From positions 620,001 through 684,000 of the forward strand of contig CAVRYJ010000006.1 in NCBI GenBank assembly GCA_963725425.1: a stretch of DNA of 64,000 nucleotides, in the 5' to 3' direction. How positions within the stretch are numbered: position 1 is the stretch's first letter; the number at the start of each line of letters is the position of its first letter. The notes under the pieces were generated by a model, which was not told the DNA's origin, did no database searches, and saw only the letters and a program-made list of their open reading frames with translations. The translations under genes were made by a program, and so were the position numbers. Positions 56,374 to 64,000 of this stretch are shown here, in pieces. Source of the DNA: Clostridium_I sp963725425. Its GTDB lineage: Bacteria > Bacillota > Clostridia > Clostridiales > Clostridiaceae.

Positions 56374-57702
56374 TTATACTGTTTGACCATTACCAGCCTG
56401 TATTTCAAGTTCTGCTTGTTTTTCATTTGCTGTAAGTTGTTTTTCAAACATTTTAAAGAAAGGCCAGTAAATTAACGCTGAAACAATTAAATTCACAAGC
56501 TGAAGTGCAGCACCTTGCCAATATCCCCCTGTTGCTATAAGCCCTCCGAAAAATACTGGAACTGTAAATGGTGGTTGCATTACTATTTTAGGAACAATTC
56601 CGCTGAAAAACGCAATATAGTTTATAGTTACAGCTGCAATAGGTGCAAGTATAAATGGTATAAACATTATTGGGTTAAGCACAAGAGGTGCTCCAAACAT
56701 TATTGGTTCATTGATATTAAATATAGCTGGTATAAATTCGATTTTTCCAAGACTCTTAAGTTGTTTTGATGATGAAAATAAGAACATGATTACTAATGGC
56801 CATGTTAATCCTGACCCACCTATATGTGTGAACATATGGAAAAATGGTTCTGTTACAATTCCGTGAAGTGGTGTTCCCGCATTACGAGCAGCAGTGTTTG
56901 CAGCTAATTGAGCTGTCCAGAATGGATAAGCAACCGAAGATACAACATTCATTCCATGAATACCAAGTGACCATAAAAGCATCATTAGAACTATTTCTAA
57001 TACTGCGGCAGGATAACTATTTGAAACTGCAACTAGTGGTCTAAATAGATTTAATACTAATTGTGGCAATGTAATGTGTAAGTTTGCCCATACAACCCAC
57101 TCTACTGCCCATGAAAAAGTTATCATAACAAAGAATGGTACTAATGCACTAAAGGTTCTTACAACATAAGGTGGAACACCTGCAGGCATTTTAATTACTA
57201 GACCTTTTTGAGTAAAGAATCTAACTACAATGGTTGTCAATATTCCTAAGATTATTGCAATAAATAATCCCTGACCTCCAAGATAGTTTAAAACATCTCC
57301 AAATTTAACTTTTGTAATATCTGAAGCTGGAAAACATACAATAAAGAAACATACTAATGACAACATACCACAAAGTGATTCATCCATATCCCACCTTGAA
57401 GCTAAACTATATGCTGTACCAAACGCAACCGCTACCGCCATAATTCCAAAACTTAAATTAAATGCTATTAAAATATTGTTTTGAATTGGGGTAATTGCAT
57501 TATTCCATGCATTTACAACTCCCCACCCAAGTGCTGTTGGTGGATTCGCGATAATTAAAAATACAGATCCACTAATTATTAGTGGTAATGCGAAGACACA
57601 AAAAGCATCACGTATTGATTGTAAGTAAATATTTTGCGCCAGTTTGCCAAGGACAGGCATTAGCTTTTCTTCCATCCATTTCATAAACTTGTTCTCGTTC
57701 AT
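56374..57702 (-). CDS. PTS lactose/cellobiose-type EIIC permease
   Basis: This 442-residue membrane subunit translocates and positions the sugar for phosphorylation. The N-terminus MNENKFMKWMEEKLMPVLGK and the segments IHGMNVVSSVAYPFWTAQLA and FNINEPIMFGAPLVLNP (substrate-contact NEP motif) are typical of the cellobiose/chitobiose group. The ATG at 57702 follows AGGAGG. It is separated from EIIB by 115 bp containing an AAGGCATCTT/AAGATGCC hairpin. The exact beta-glucoside is not determined. Confidence 0.94.
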   Translation of the reverse strand: MNENKFMKWMEEKLMPVLGKLAQNIYLQSIRDAFCVFALPLIISGSVFLIIANPPTALGWGVVNAWNNAITPIQNNILIAFNLSFGIMAVAVAFGTAYSLASRWDMDESLCGMLSLVCFFIVCFPASDITKVKFGDVLNYLGGQGLFIAIILGILTTIVVRFFTQKGLVIKMPAGVPPYVVRTFSALVPFFVMITFSWAVEWVVWANLHITLPQLVLNLFRPLVAVSNSYPAAVLEIVLMMLLWSLGIHGMNVVSSVAYPFWTAQLAANTAARNAGTPLHGIVTEPFFHMFTHIGGSGLTWPLVIMFLFSSSKQLKSLGKIEFIPAIFNINEPIMFGAPLVLNPIMFIPFILAPIAAVTINYIAFFSGIVPKIVMQPPFTVPVFFGGLIATGGYWQGAALQLVNLIVSALIYWPFFKMFEKQLTANEKQAELEIQAGNGQTV

Positions 57703-57817
57703 AGATTTTATCCTCCTAAAATATTTATTTTAAGATAAGGCATCTTAAATAAAATATACAAAAATATTAACTGCTCATTTTTTCAAGATGCCGAAGGGAA
57801 TTACCCCATTATCCTAA

Positions 57818-58135
57818 TTACAACTTACCTGCTCCTTTTGCTAGCTTAATTATTTGATCAAGTACCTTTCCTCCATTCATAAATGCAAAAGCCTGCATGT
57901 CTACTATTTCCACTGGTATATCAAATTTACTTGCAGCAGTTTCAACCTCTTTTTTTAAATGCCTTACCTGTGGCTCAAGAAGTGCTACAGAATACTTTTC
58001 TGCCTTTTTCTTAAATTCTCCTGTACCACCTGCATCCACCACTATATCTAAATTTCTCTTTTTAGCCTCATCTGAAGCAGCCTTAGCAAGAGAACTTGAA
58101 GTGGCACCCCAACTACATAAAATTATTGCTTTCAT
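57818..58135 (-). CDS. PTS lactose/cellobiose-type EIIB
   Basis: The 105-residue phosphocarrier has the active cysteine at residue 7 in IILCSWGATSSSLAKAA, in a P-loop-like fold. It takes phosphate from EIIA and gives it to the incoming sugar. The ATG at 58135 overlaps the stop of the upstream small membrane gene as ATGA, suggesting translational coupling. Confidence 0.93.
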   Translation of the reverse strand: MKAIILCSWGATSSSLAKAASDEAKKRNLDIVVDAGGTGEFKKKAEKYSVALLEPQVRHLKKEVETAASKFDIPVEIVDMQAFAFMNGGKVLDQIIKLAKGAGKL

Positions 58136-58405
58136 TTTAAACTCCTCCTCATACTTTTATTTTTCATTTTCTTCATAGATATATTTAAATTATTTTGATA
58201 TTGAATAAGCATTTTTGTAAACCATTTCTGCACAAAAAATAACACAACCAAAAATACTATTGCGAATATTGACAATTGAAATGCTACTCCTATTTTTCCT
58301 GACGTAACTAAACTTTTTATTTGCACAACCCACGGCAAGCTTAATAATATAAAAAAAAAATATAATAGGCCTTTTTTTTCTATACAAAGAATTTTTACTT
58401 TCCAA
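58132..58405 (-). pseudogene. Small membrane protein of the PTS operon, frameshifted
   Basis: About 90 residues in the repaired reading: a basic start (ESKNSLYRKKRP), a helix interrupted by the A10 run at 58351-58360, then LSIFAIVFLVVLFFVQKWF as a second helix and a basic tail. One base too many in the A10 run explains the frame change. I do not recognise a family. It lies between the regulator and EIIB and is translationally coupled to EIIB. The start is probably a TTG at 58405 after AAGGGG. A role as a PTS accessory membrane protein is a guess. Confidence 0.55.
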
Positions 58406-58419
58406 ATCCTCGTCCCCTT

Positions 58420-60513
58420 TTATTTAAAAACTCTTATTATCTGAGCATAAAGTTTTGCCATAAGAGTTTTTTCTATTATTTCTCTACACTCTTTTTCGTT
58501 TTTGCTATTATTCAATATATCAGTAAAATCATCTTGTTCAATTATGGCGGCTGATAAATCTCCTATGACCTCCAAACTATATTTTTTATTCACCGGTGCT
58601 ACCATAAGAAAAGCGGTATAAATTAACTCTTTTTTACCCATTAAATTCACAAGCTTTATTGGTACTTTAAGTTTTCCTACTGTTACCATTGCTTCTGTAA
58701 TGGCATCACTTACGCAATGATATATAACAAATTTTTTATTAGGAAGAATTATAGTGCCTAATTTCTCTCTATTTTTCAGTATAACTTCAATACTATTTGA
58801 TGCTTTTTTATCAATTACCCCAAACTTAATTTGTTCCTGCAATAATCCTTTAATTATGCCATTTACTGTTGTGAACTGAATTTCTGTAAAAAATGTATTT
58901 TTTATAACAATGCTTATTTCATAGCTGTATGCCTTTATACTTTGTACATTTTCCATCTGCTTTTCAATAGGCTGTAGTTTTTCTTCCTTCTCCATAGTTA
59001 TTTTTATATTTAGCTCATCTTCAAGTTTTGTAATATCATTTTCAGTAAACAATGGATTTACAACAATAATCCTTTTGTTTTTCCTCTTAATTGGTACCGT
59101 AGATATGATTAGATCCACAGGATTTTTATTAATTATTTCATCAATTTTAAGTACTGATGATACAGCCACTATGTTTATTTCTTTGATTTTTTTTATTCTA
59201 GCTGCAAGCATTCTTGAAGTTCCTACTCCGCTAGCACAAACTAGGAGTATATTGTATATAACCGTTTTATCCTTAATTCTCTCAATTGCCGCCGCAAAAT
59301 GCATACTTATATATCCAATTTCGTCTTCACTTATCTCTACATTTAAATTTTCCCTGAGCACATTTAGGACATTGTTACATTTATTAAATACATATCCATA
59401 TTGACGTTTAATTTCGGTAATTAATGGATTCCTTATCTTATATCCAGATTTCAATCTGTAAATTGAGTATAAAAGATGCATATTTAAATCTTTTTTCAGA
59501 ATGGAATCTTCCTCAAATTTTATTTCAAATACCTTTGAAGCTTCTTCTATTACCTTATCCGTAAGTGAATATAAATATTTTTCGCTTAGATTTAGACTAT
59601 TTCCTCCAACCCTTACTCCTTGAAGATGAACCGTAATATATCCAAGTTCATCTTCTGGAATTTTAATATCTATTTCATCTTCAATATATTTTGCTATAAC
59701 CTTTGCTACTTTATATTCTTTTGACTTCTTTAATTTTTCCAAGGTAATGTTATCAAAATTTATTTTCTCGTTATTTCTTAGCCTCTCAATGGCTAAAGAA
59801 AGATGTATCGATAATTCAATATATAATCTATCATCAATTTTATAATCCATTGTTGACTCTATATTAGAAAGTGACCTCTCAATTAGATAAATGGTTTCAT
59901 AATCGATTATGTTTAGTAATCTATTGTTAAGCTCTTGAATTCTGTTATTTTTACCTTTACTTATTTCTTCACTGTCATTTTGTATGAAACCAATCAATTG
60001 CTCTAAATTATAGTTTTTGTAGAGCAAATCCACTAATGTATGTCTAATATTCTTTTCATCACCTTCAATGTATATACCAACCCCCGGTTTAGAAATTAGA
60101 TTTATATGATTTTTTTCAAGCCATTCTTTTATATCTTTCACATGATGACTTATTGTTGAACTGGATACATTAAATTTATTTGCAAAATATTGAATTTTTA
60201 TAGGTTCTTTGCATTGCAAAAGCTCTGCTACTATAAAGTTTTTTCTATTCTTAGCTTCTGCTAGAGATTCTGACCCGTATATTGCCAACTTAAATTCTAA
60301 AATTTCTTCATTTTCTCCATTGAGACTTAAACCATTCAGCGTATTTTGTACATTTATTTTATATTTAGAAATCAATCTATTAATGTTGTCTATTTCCCTA
60401 TAGATTGTTCTAGTACTTACATCATTAGTTTGTGCTAAGTTCTTGACTGTAACGTTTTCATTATTAATTAATCTTTTAACTAAATCCATTTGCCTTGAAC
60501 TAAACTTATCCAT
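58420..60513 (-). CDS. PRD-containing PTS transcriptional regulator (LicR/MtlR type)
   Basis: The protein of about 697 residues has two N-terminal helix-turn-helix segments (LAQTNDVSTRTIYREID and FANKFNVSSSTISHHVKDIK). Two PTS regulation domains with conserved histidines follow (ELSIHLSLAIERLRNN, YITVHLQGVR, YISMHFAAAIERIKD), then an EIIB-like domain with the cysteine in LLVCASGVGTSRML. A C-terminal EIIA-like domain contains VIYHCVSDAITEAM. It activates the adjacent PTS genes when the PTS phosphorylation state signals substrate. The start is the ATG at 60513. It is the first gene of the operon, so it may control itself. Confidence 0.92.
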   Translation of the reverse strand: MDKFSSRQMDLVKRLINNENVTVKNLAQTNDVSTRTIYREIDNINRLISKYKINVQNTLNGLSLNGENEEILEFKLAIYGSESLAEAKNRKNFIVAELLQCKEPIKIQYFANKFNVSSSTISHHVKDIKEWLEKNHINLISKPGVGIYIEGDEKNIRHTLVDLLYKNYNLEQLIGFIQNDSEEISKGKNNRIQELNNRLLNIIDYETIYLIERSLSNIESTMDYKIDDRLYIELSIHLSLAIERLRNNEKINFDNITLEKLKKSKEYKVAKVIAKYIEDEIDIKIPEDELGYITVHLQGVRVGGNSLNLSEKYLYSLTDKVIEEASKVFEIKFEEDSILKKDLNMHLLYSIYRLKSGYKIRNPLITEIKRQYGYVFNKCNNVLNVLRENLNVEISEDEIGYISMHFAAAIERIKDKTVIYNILLVCASGVGTSRMLAARIKKIKEINIVAVSSVLKIDEIINKNPVDLIISTVPIKRKNKRIIVVNPLFTENDITKLEDELNIKITMEKEEKLQPIEKQMENVQSIKAYSYEISIVIKNTFFTEIQFTTVNGIIKGLLQEQIKFGVIDKKASNSIEVILKNREKLGTIILPNKKFVIYHCVSDAITEAMVTVGKLKVPIKLVNLMGKKELIYTAFLMVAPVNKKYSLEVIGDLSAAIIEQDDFTDILNNSKNEKECREIIEKTLMAKLYAQIIRVFK

Positions 60514-60563
60514 CCAAATCACCAACCTAAGATAATTAGTACAATAATTCCCCCTCTATTAAT

Positions 60564-60593
60564 ATTATACAATTGTTCATATTTGTAACACAA
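60564..60593 (-). promoter_or_regulatory. Promoter of the PTS operon
   Basis: On the minus strand TTGTGT (60588-60593) and TATAAT (60564-60569) have an 18-base spacer, upstream of the regulator gene. Confidence 0.6.
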
Positions 60594-60671
60594 GGTAAAC
60601 ATACACATATGTTGTCCCAATAGACTTGACACTTATTCATCAATGTACAATCGTTTGTTTAGTTATTTAAC

Positions 60672-60838
60672 TTAGGCACCATCAAAAAAATCACAAGTCA
60701 GTAGACTGGTCTATTTTGTGTTATACAACGCCTTGCAAAACCATGCACATAGCCCATTATGTGCATGGTTTTAGCTCCTCGCCTACCGCAAAATATCCTC
60801 AATATCTTTGACTTGTTATTTTCTTGATTGTGCCTTAA
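60672..60838. repeat. AAGGCA repeat, copy 5, extended MITE-like form
   Basis: This 167-bp element has 30-bp imperfect terminal inverted repeats: TTAGGCACCATCAAAAAAAT at the left and, read from the right, TTAAGGCACAATCAAGAAAA. Inside is a perfect 15-bp hairpin AAAACCATGCACATA (60737-60751 with 60758-60772). It contains the same core as the 60-bp copies plus about 100 extra bases, so the short forms may be deletions of it. It fills most of the 451-bp gap between the PTS regulator and the next gene. Confidence 0.8.
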
Positions 60839-60964
60839 ACATATTCCATGTATCATGCATACTATATTTTAAGACATCAATAGTATATCTCTACTCCTTA
60901 ATTTTCTTATCCAAAATGTATTATGAGGAGTTTGATGCTTATGGATTCAACACCTTTATTATAA

Positions 60965-61441
60965 TCACCCTTCTCCAAAATCATCAATTAACCAAGGTGA
61001 ATATTTATCCTTTCTAATAACAGTAAATCCCCAAGTATAGTTTCCACTATCCTGTGAACCAACTCCATCTTTTTTATATTTAACTTCATATTCAACTGTA
61101 TAAATTATTACGTTCTCCTCTTTTACACCATTTATCATACCTCGTCCATATTTCATATAAGCTTCCTTATCTTTTGGATTAATATCTTCTTTTATACTAT
61201 TAATCTTAATGTATTTCAAATTATCAAATTCCCATACCACATTGGGAGAATTATGCCATTCTGTTAGTGTTGAGATTACCCCTTCTTTGTTTTTTTCATT
61301 GTAGTATTTGAAATAATTTTCTACTACTTGTTTAGGCTCTAACAATTGGTTTTGCGAATTAGAAGTTTGTAGTTGATTTTTAGAACCACCTACAAATATA
61401 AGCATTGAAAATAAAATTACTAATACCATTTTTGTCTTCAT
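60965..61441 (-). CDS. Secreted or membrane-anchored DUF4829-like protein
   Basis: The 158-residue protein has an N-terminal hydrophobic export signal (MVLVILFSMLIFVGGSKN) followed by a domain with YFKYYNEKNKEGVISTLTEW and WGFTVIRKDKYSPWLIDDFG, resembling the NTF2-like DUF4829 proteins of clostridia. The position of the lipobox cysteine is glycine (VGGSKN), so it would not be lipidated as written; a TGT-to-GGT change is possible. The ATG at 61441 follows GGAGGTG. The function is unknown. Confidence 0.75.
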   Translation of the reverse strand: MKTKMVLVILFSMLIFVGGSKNQLQTSNSQNQLLEPKQVVENYFKYYNEKNKEGVISTLTEWHNSPNVVWEFDNLKYIKINSIKEDINPKDKEAYMKYGRGMINGVKEENVIIYTVEYEVKYKKDGVGSQDSGNYTWGFTVIRKDKYSPWLIDDFGEG

Positions 61442-61471
61442 TTTTCACCTCCACAAAATAATGAAGTTATC

Positions 61472-62122
61472 TTAATTTTTTATATTTCTCACTACTTCTA
61501 TGCCATTAATAATCATATTGTATAAAGCCATTATGTTCATTAACTGCGCATTGTGTATATCTACATCATAGGTTTCAACAGCATTAATAGGAACAATAAT
61601 TCTTGATTTTCTGCTTTTCATATTGAACCAAGTTTTCAATGTTATTGCAAACTGTTGAATACAGATATCCGTGCAATCACCAGTAACAATAAAAATATTT
61701 TTATCCTGATTATCTCCAAGCCATTTTTGAAATTCCTCTTCAAGAAACCCATTTGTACTATTTTTAGTTATAAGTTTATATCCACCAATAGCTTTAATTT
61801 CATCAACAATCTCTGCCTCACTGGTTCCTTGCAAGCAGTGCACTGGGTAAGCTCCAAATTCTGTTGACGCTTCAGTATGGCAATCTGCAAATGCTATCTT
61901 TTCAATATGAAGCTTTTCACAAGATCTAGATAGTTTCGTTATTTCTGGTATTATACCTTCTACCCTGCTGCTGTGAAGAGCACCCTCTCGAGCAAACCCA
62001 TTAATCATATCAACAATAACTAATGTTGTAGCCTTAGTCTGAAAGTCCCTAAAGCTTACACTAGAACTTTTATCTATCATATTTGATATTTCTTCAAAAG
62101 TTTCAATTTCTCTTTTTATCAT
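61472..62122 (-). CDS. Isochorismatase-family hydrolase, nicotinamidase-like
   Basis: The 216-residue cysteine hydrolase has the catalytic triad Asp38 (VIVDMINGF), Lys120 (ITKNSTNGF) and Cys154 (GDCTDICIQQFA). The metal ligands in FADCHTEAS and the segment EFGAYPVHCLQGT are nicotinamidase-like. It probably deamidates nicotinamide to nicotinate in NAD salvage. The ATG at 62122 follows AGAGGAG. It lies upstream of the DUF4829 gene by 30 bp and is preceded by an HD-domain gene. Confidence 0.88.
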   Translation of the reverse strand: MIKREIETFEEISNMIDKSSSVSFRDFQTKATTLVIVDMINGFAREGALHSSRVEGIIPEITKLSRSCEKLHIEKIAFADCHTEASTEFGAYPVHCLQGTSEAEIVDEIKAIGGYKLITKNSTNGFLEEEFQKWLGDNQDKNIFIVTGDCTDICIQQFAITLKTWFNMKSRKSRIIVPINAVETYDVDIHNAQLMNIMALYNMIINGIEVVRNIKN

Positions 62123-62181
62123 ATATATTCTCCTCTTGCACTATAATAGTAATGATTTTTATCTATTGGGGACAGATACAC

Positions 62182-62799
62182 TCATATTTTTATGCAGAAT
62201 TCCCCTTCTGCTTCTCTCTTAAATCTATCAATAAACGAATATATAAAAGAAATTTTATCATCAAAAATTTTATATGATACATCATAATTAAGCAATTTTC
62301 TACATTCTTGAACTTCAGAGTCAAATTCATTGTCATAAAACTCTAATGAATTATGCATAGGCTCGTCCTTATAAGCACGATACTGAAAATTCATCCAAAT
62401 TTCAATAGATCCAAAATGATCAAGTATATCTGCATCCTGTACTATTTTTATATATTTTGAATAATCATTATTTTCCTTTTTTAGATCATGGTAATATATT
62501 ATTTCAGCGATTTCAGCTATTTCATATGCGGTACAATAGTCTTCAAGAATATCTTTAACCAATGTAGCTCCATGTTTACCATGAGGTTCTATTCCCTTGG
62601 CTATATCATGGAATAATGAAGCAACAATGATAATATCATCATGAGAACAATCTTCTGGTAAAATTACTTGTCGCAGTTTTGAAGAAAGTTTAGAAACTCT
62701 TAATCCATGGTAATAAATAAACCCTTTTTCCCGTTCTAAATGTGCTTTCCTATTACCCATAAGCTTATATGCAATTTCTTTAATAACATTGATATCCAT
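62182..62799 (-). CDS. HD-domain phosphohydrolase-like protein
   Basis: The 205-residue protein has the HD metal motif: His31 in YYHGLRVSKL, His64-Asp65 in LFHDIAKGIEPHGKHG, YYHDLKKEN and a later aspartate in IVQDADILDHFG. This YfdR/YedJ-like set hydrolyses phosphoesters, possibly nucleotides. The ATG at 62799 follows GGAGG. It is 59 bp upstream of the nicotinamidase-like gene, possibly in one operon. The substrate is unknown. Confidence 0.87.
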   Translation of the reverse strand: MDINVIKEIAYKLMGNRKAHLEREKGFIYYHGLRVSKLSSKLRQVILPEDCSHDDIIIVASLFHDIAKGIEPHGKHGATLVKDILEDYCTAYEIAEIAEIIYYHDLKKENNDYSKYIKIVQDADILDHFGSIEIWMNFQYRAYKDEPMHNSLEFYDNEFDSEVQECRKLLNYDVSYKIFDDKISFIYSFIDRFKREAEGEFCIKI

Positions 62800-63027
62800 T
62801 TTTATCCTCCATAATATTTCGAATATACTCTTTATTAATTACCCTTATCTCCTTCCCACTAAACAGTATTTATACATTTCCATCCAAACGTCACTTATAT
62901 ATATTATAAACTACAACATTAAACTTTTATATAATAATATGCCATAAAACTAGCAAAAAAAGACAGGATTAATCTTACAAGTTAATATATAATATAGAAA
63001 AAGGTAAAGGGAGGTAATCATAATATC

Positions 63028-63411
63028 ATGAATTATGATGTTTGTATTAAAAAATCTATTGAATATATTGAAGATAATTTAAATATTAAAATAGAACTTA
63101 AAGACCTTGCTGAAAATGTGTTTCTATCAAAGTACCATTTTCATAGAATATTCCACGCAATTGTTGGTGAACCTGTTGCTGAATATATAAGAAAGAGAAG
63201 ACTCATGGAAGCAGCTAATGAATTACTCTTCACAGATGATAAGATTGTGGATATAGCTTTTAAATATCAGTTTAGTTCTCAAGAATCCTTTACAAAATCC
63301 TTTAAACGAATTTACGGAATACCACCAAGGGAATTTAGAAGAAACAAACTCAATGTAACTTCAATAAGTTCAAAAAATAAAATTACAAGTCAACTTAATA
63401 TGGCAGCATAA
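63028..63411 (+). CDS. Short AraC-type DNA-binding protein
   Basis: The 127-residue protein is little more than the AraC DNA-binding domain: IKKSIEYIEDNLNIKIELKD, then the two helix-turn-helix motifs LAENVFLSKYHFHRIFHAIV and IVDIAFKYQFSSQESFTKSF, followed by YGIPPREFRR. The sensor domain usual in longer relatives (GyrI-like at the C-terminus) is absent, so this may be a truncated or stand-alone MarA/SoxS-type regulator. GGGAGG precedes the ATG at 63028 by a rather long 13 bases. The target genes are unknown; clpP follows 35 bp downstream. Confidence 0.87.
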   Translation: MNYDVCIKKSIEYIEDNLNIKIELKDLAENVFLSKYHFHRIFHAIVGEPVAEYIRKRRLMEAANELLFTDDKIVDIAFKYQFSSQESFTKSFKRIYGIPPREFRRNKLNVTSISSKNKITSQLNMAA

Positions 63412-63446
63412 TATTTAAGTGAAAAAATTTTCATGAGGTGATTTTT

Positions 63447-64000
63447 ATGAGTTATGTACCCATAGTTATTGAACAGACAAATTTAGGAGAACGTTCCTAT
63501 GACATTTATTCGAGACTGCTTAAGGATAGAATAGTGATGCTCAATGGTGAAGTAACAGATGAGACCGCAAGTTTAATAGTGGCACAGCTACTGTTCCTTG
63601 AATCGGATAATCCTGATGCTGACATTAATTTTTATATAAATAGTCCCGGAGGTTCTATTACTGCTGGAATGGCAATATATGATACAATGCAACTTATAAA
63701 ATCTGATGTATCTACAATATGTGTAGGTATGGCTGCAAGCATGGGCTCATTTTTACTGGCAGTTGGTGCACATGGGAAAAGATGTGCACTTCCAAATAGC
63801 GAGATTCTCGTGCATCAACCCTCTGTATATGGAGGTTTTCAAGGTCAAGCTACAGATATAGAAATTCATACTGAGTGGCTCCTTAGAACTAAAAAAAAGC
63901 TAAATAAAATATATAGTGAAAAAACAGGCAATCCACTAGAAAAAATAGAACGGGATATGGAACGGGATTTTTTTCTGTCTGCTGAGGAAGCTTTAGCCTA
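63447..64000 (+). CDS. clpP: ATP-dependent Clp protease proteolytic subunit, 5' part
   Basis: About 184 residues are present; the gene runs off the right edge near its end. ClpP forms the tetradecameric serine protease chamber used with ClpX or ClpC. The N-terminus is MSYVPIVIEQTNLGERSYDI. The serine is in GMAASMGSFLL, the histidine in ILVHQPSVYGG and the aspartate in ERDMERDFFLSAEEA. The ATG at 63447 follows GAGGTGA. It follows an AraC-type gene, not clpX or tig as in many genomes, so it may be a second ClpP copy. Confidence 0.94.
   Translation, partial: MSYVPIVIEQTNLGERSYDIYSRLLKDRIVMLNGEVTDETASLIVAQLLFLESDNPDADINFYINSPGGSITAGMAIYDTMQLIKSDVSTICVGMAASMGSFLLAVGAHGKRCALPNSEILVHQPSVYGGFQGQATDIEIHTEWLLRTKKKLNKIYSEKTGNPLEKIERDMERDFFLSAEEALA

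Noticed and set aside
57736..57796. AAGGCATCTT/AAGATGCC between EIIB and EIIC as another repeat copy
   Set aside because: It lacks the CAAGTCAG core; it is better read as an operon-internal hairpin.
1..64000. CRISPR arrays, tRNA and rRNA genes, prophage modules
   Set aside because: No regularly spaced repeats, no tRNA cloverleaf or rRNA sequence, and no phage structural genes were seen on either strand.

Overview
The window reads as chromosome of a low-GC anaerobic Firmicute, most likely Clostridium sensu stricto. Supporting signs are strong A+T richness, GGAGG-type ribosome binding sites, a pyruvate:ferredoxin oxidoreductase, a flavodoxin, the [FeFe]-hydrogenase maturase HydE, LuxS and many two-domain sugar regulators. 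From memory, hydE close to a topoisomerase subunit pair resembles the C. acetobutylicum group; this is a recollection, not a search result.

Layout. 1-16.8 kb is mostly minus-strand housekeeping: partial PFOR, flavodoxin, a run of M16 peptidase-hydE-recJ-murG, a KimA-like permease, topoisomerase subunits, a MATE exporter and a SEDS protein. 17-24 kb holds a second MATE gene, an AraC/GH39-type regulator, luxS, a soluble MCP-like protein and an EFR1 flavodoxin/ferredoxin. 24.3-49.3 kb is bounded by two identical 1655-bp IS110-family elements in inverted orientation. Between them lie a papain-like peptidase, a phosphoesterase, PadR plus a SEDS membrane protein, an AAA-ATPase/nuclease-fold protein, two GH36 alpha-galactosidases with a divergent AraC regulator, an SNF2 helicase with a SWIM partner, and a metallo-beta-lactamase-fold protein. 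49.4-60.5 kb carries a carbohydrate/glycerol-phosphate type ABC importer, an ABC-F ATPase behind a long attenuator-like leader, and a lactose/cellobiose PTS operon with its PRD regulator. 60.7-64 kb ends with a lipoprotein-like protein, a nicotinamidase-like hydrolase, an HD protein, a short AraC protein and the start of clpP.

Most interesting. Each IS110 copy carries a candidate bridge RNA with its own promoter, a closed outer stem and a terminal T-run. Both copies sit exactly between a Shine-Dalgarno sequence and the ATG of a gene, and the RNA has a GGAGGAGTG segment complementary to both right target flanks. This suggests an element guided to ribosome-binding sites. A dispersed hairpin repeat (five fuller copies plus one half copy) occupies intergenic gaps. 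A reciprocal pair of relics (SNF2 N-terminus near an intact AAA-ATPase; AAA C-terminus beside an intact SNF2) suggests a duplicated AAA-SNF2 unit.

Caveat. About a dozen genes, including the normally essential murG, are broken by single-base indels, mostly a missing base in an A/T homopolymer. Sequencing or assembly error is the likeliest cause, so I treat them as probably functional genes recorded in two pieces. Two further genes carry in-frame stops.
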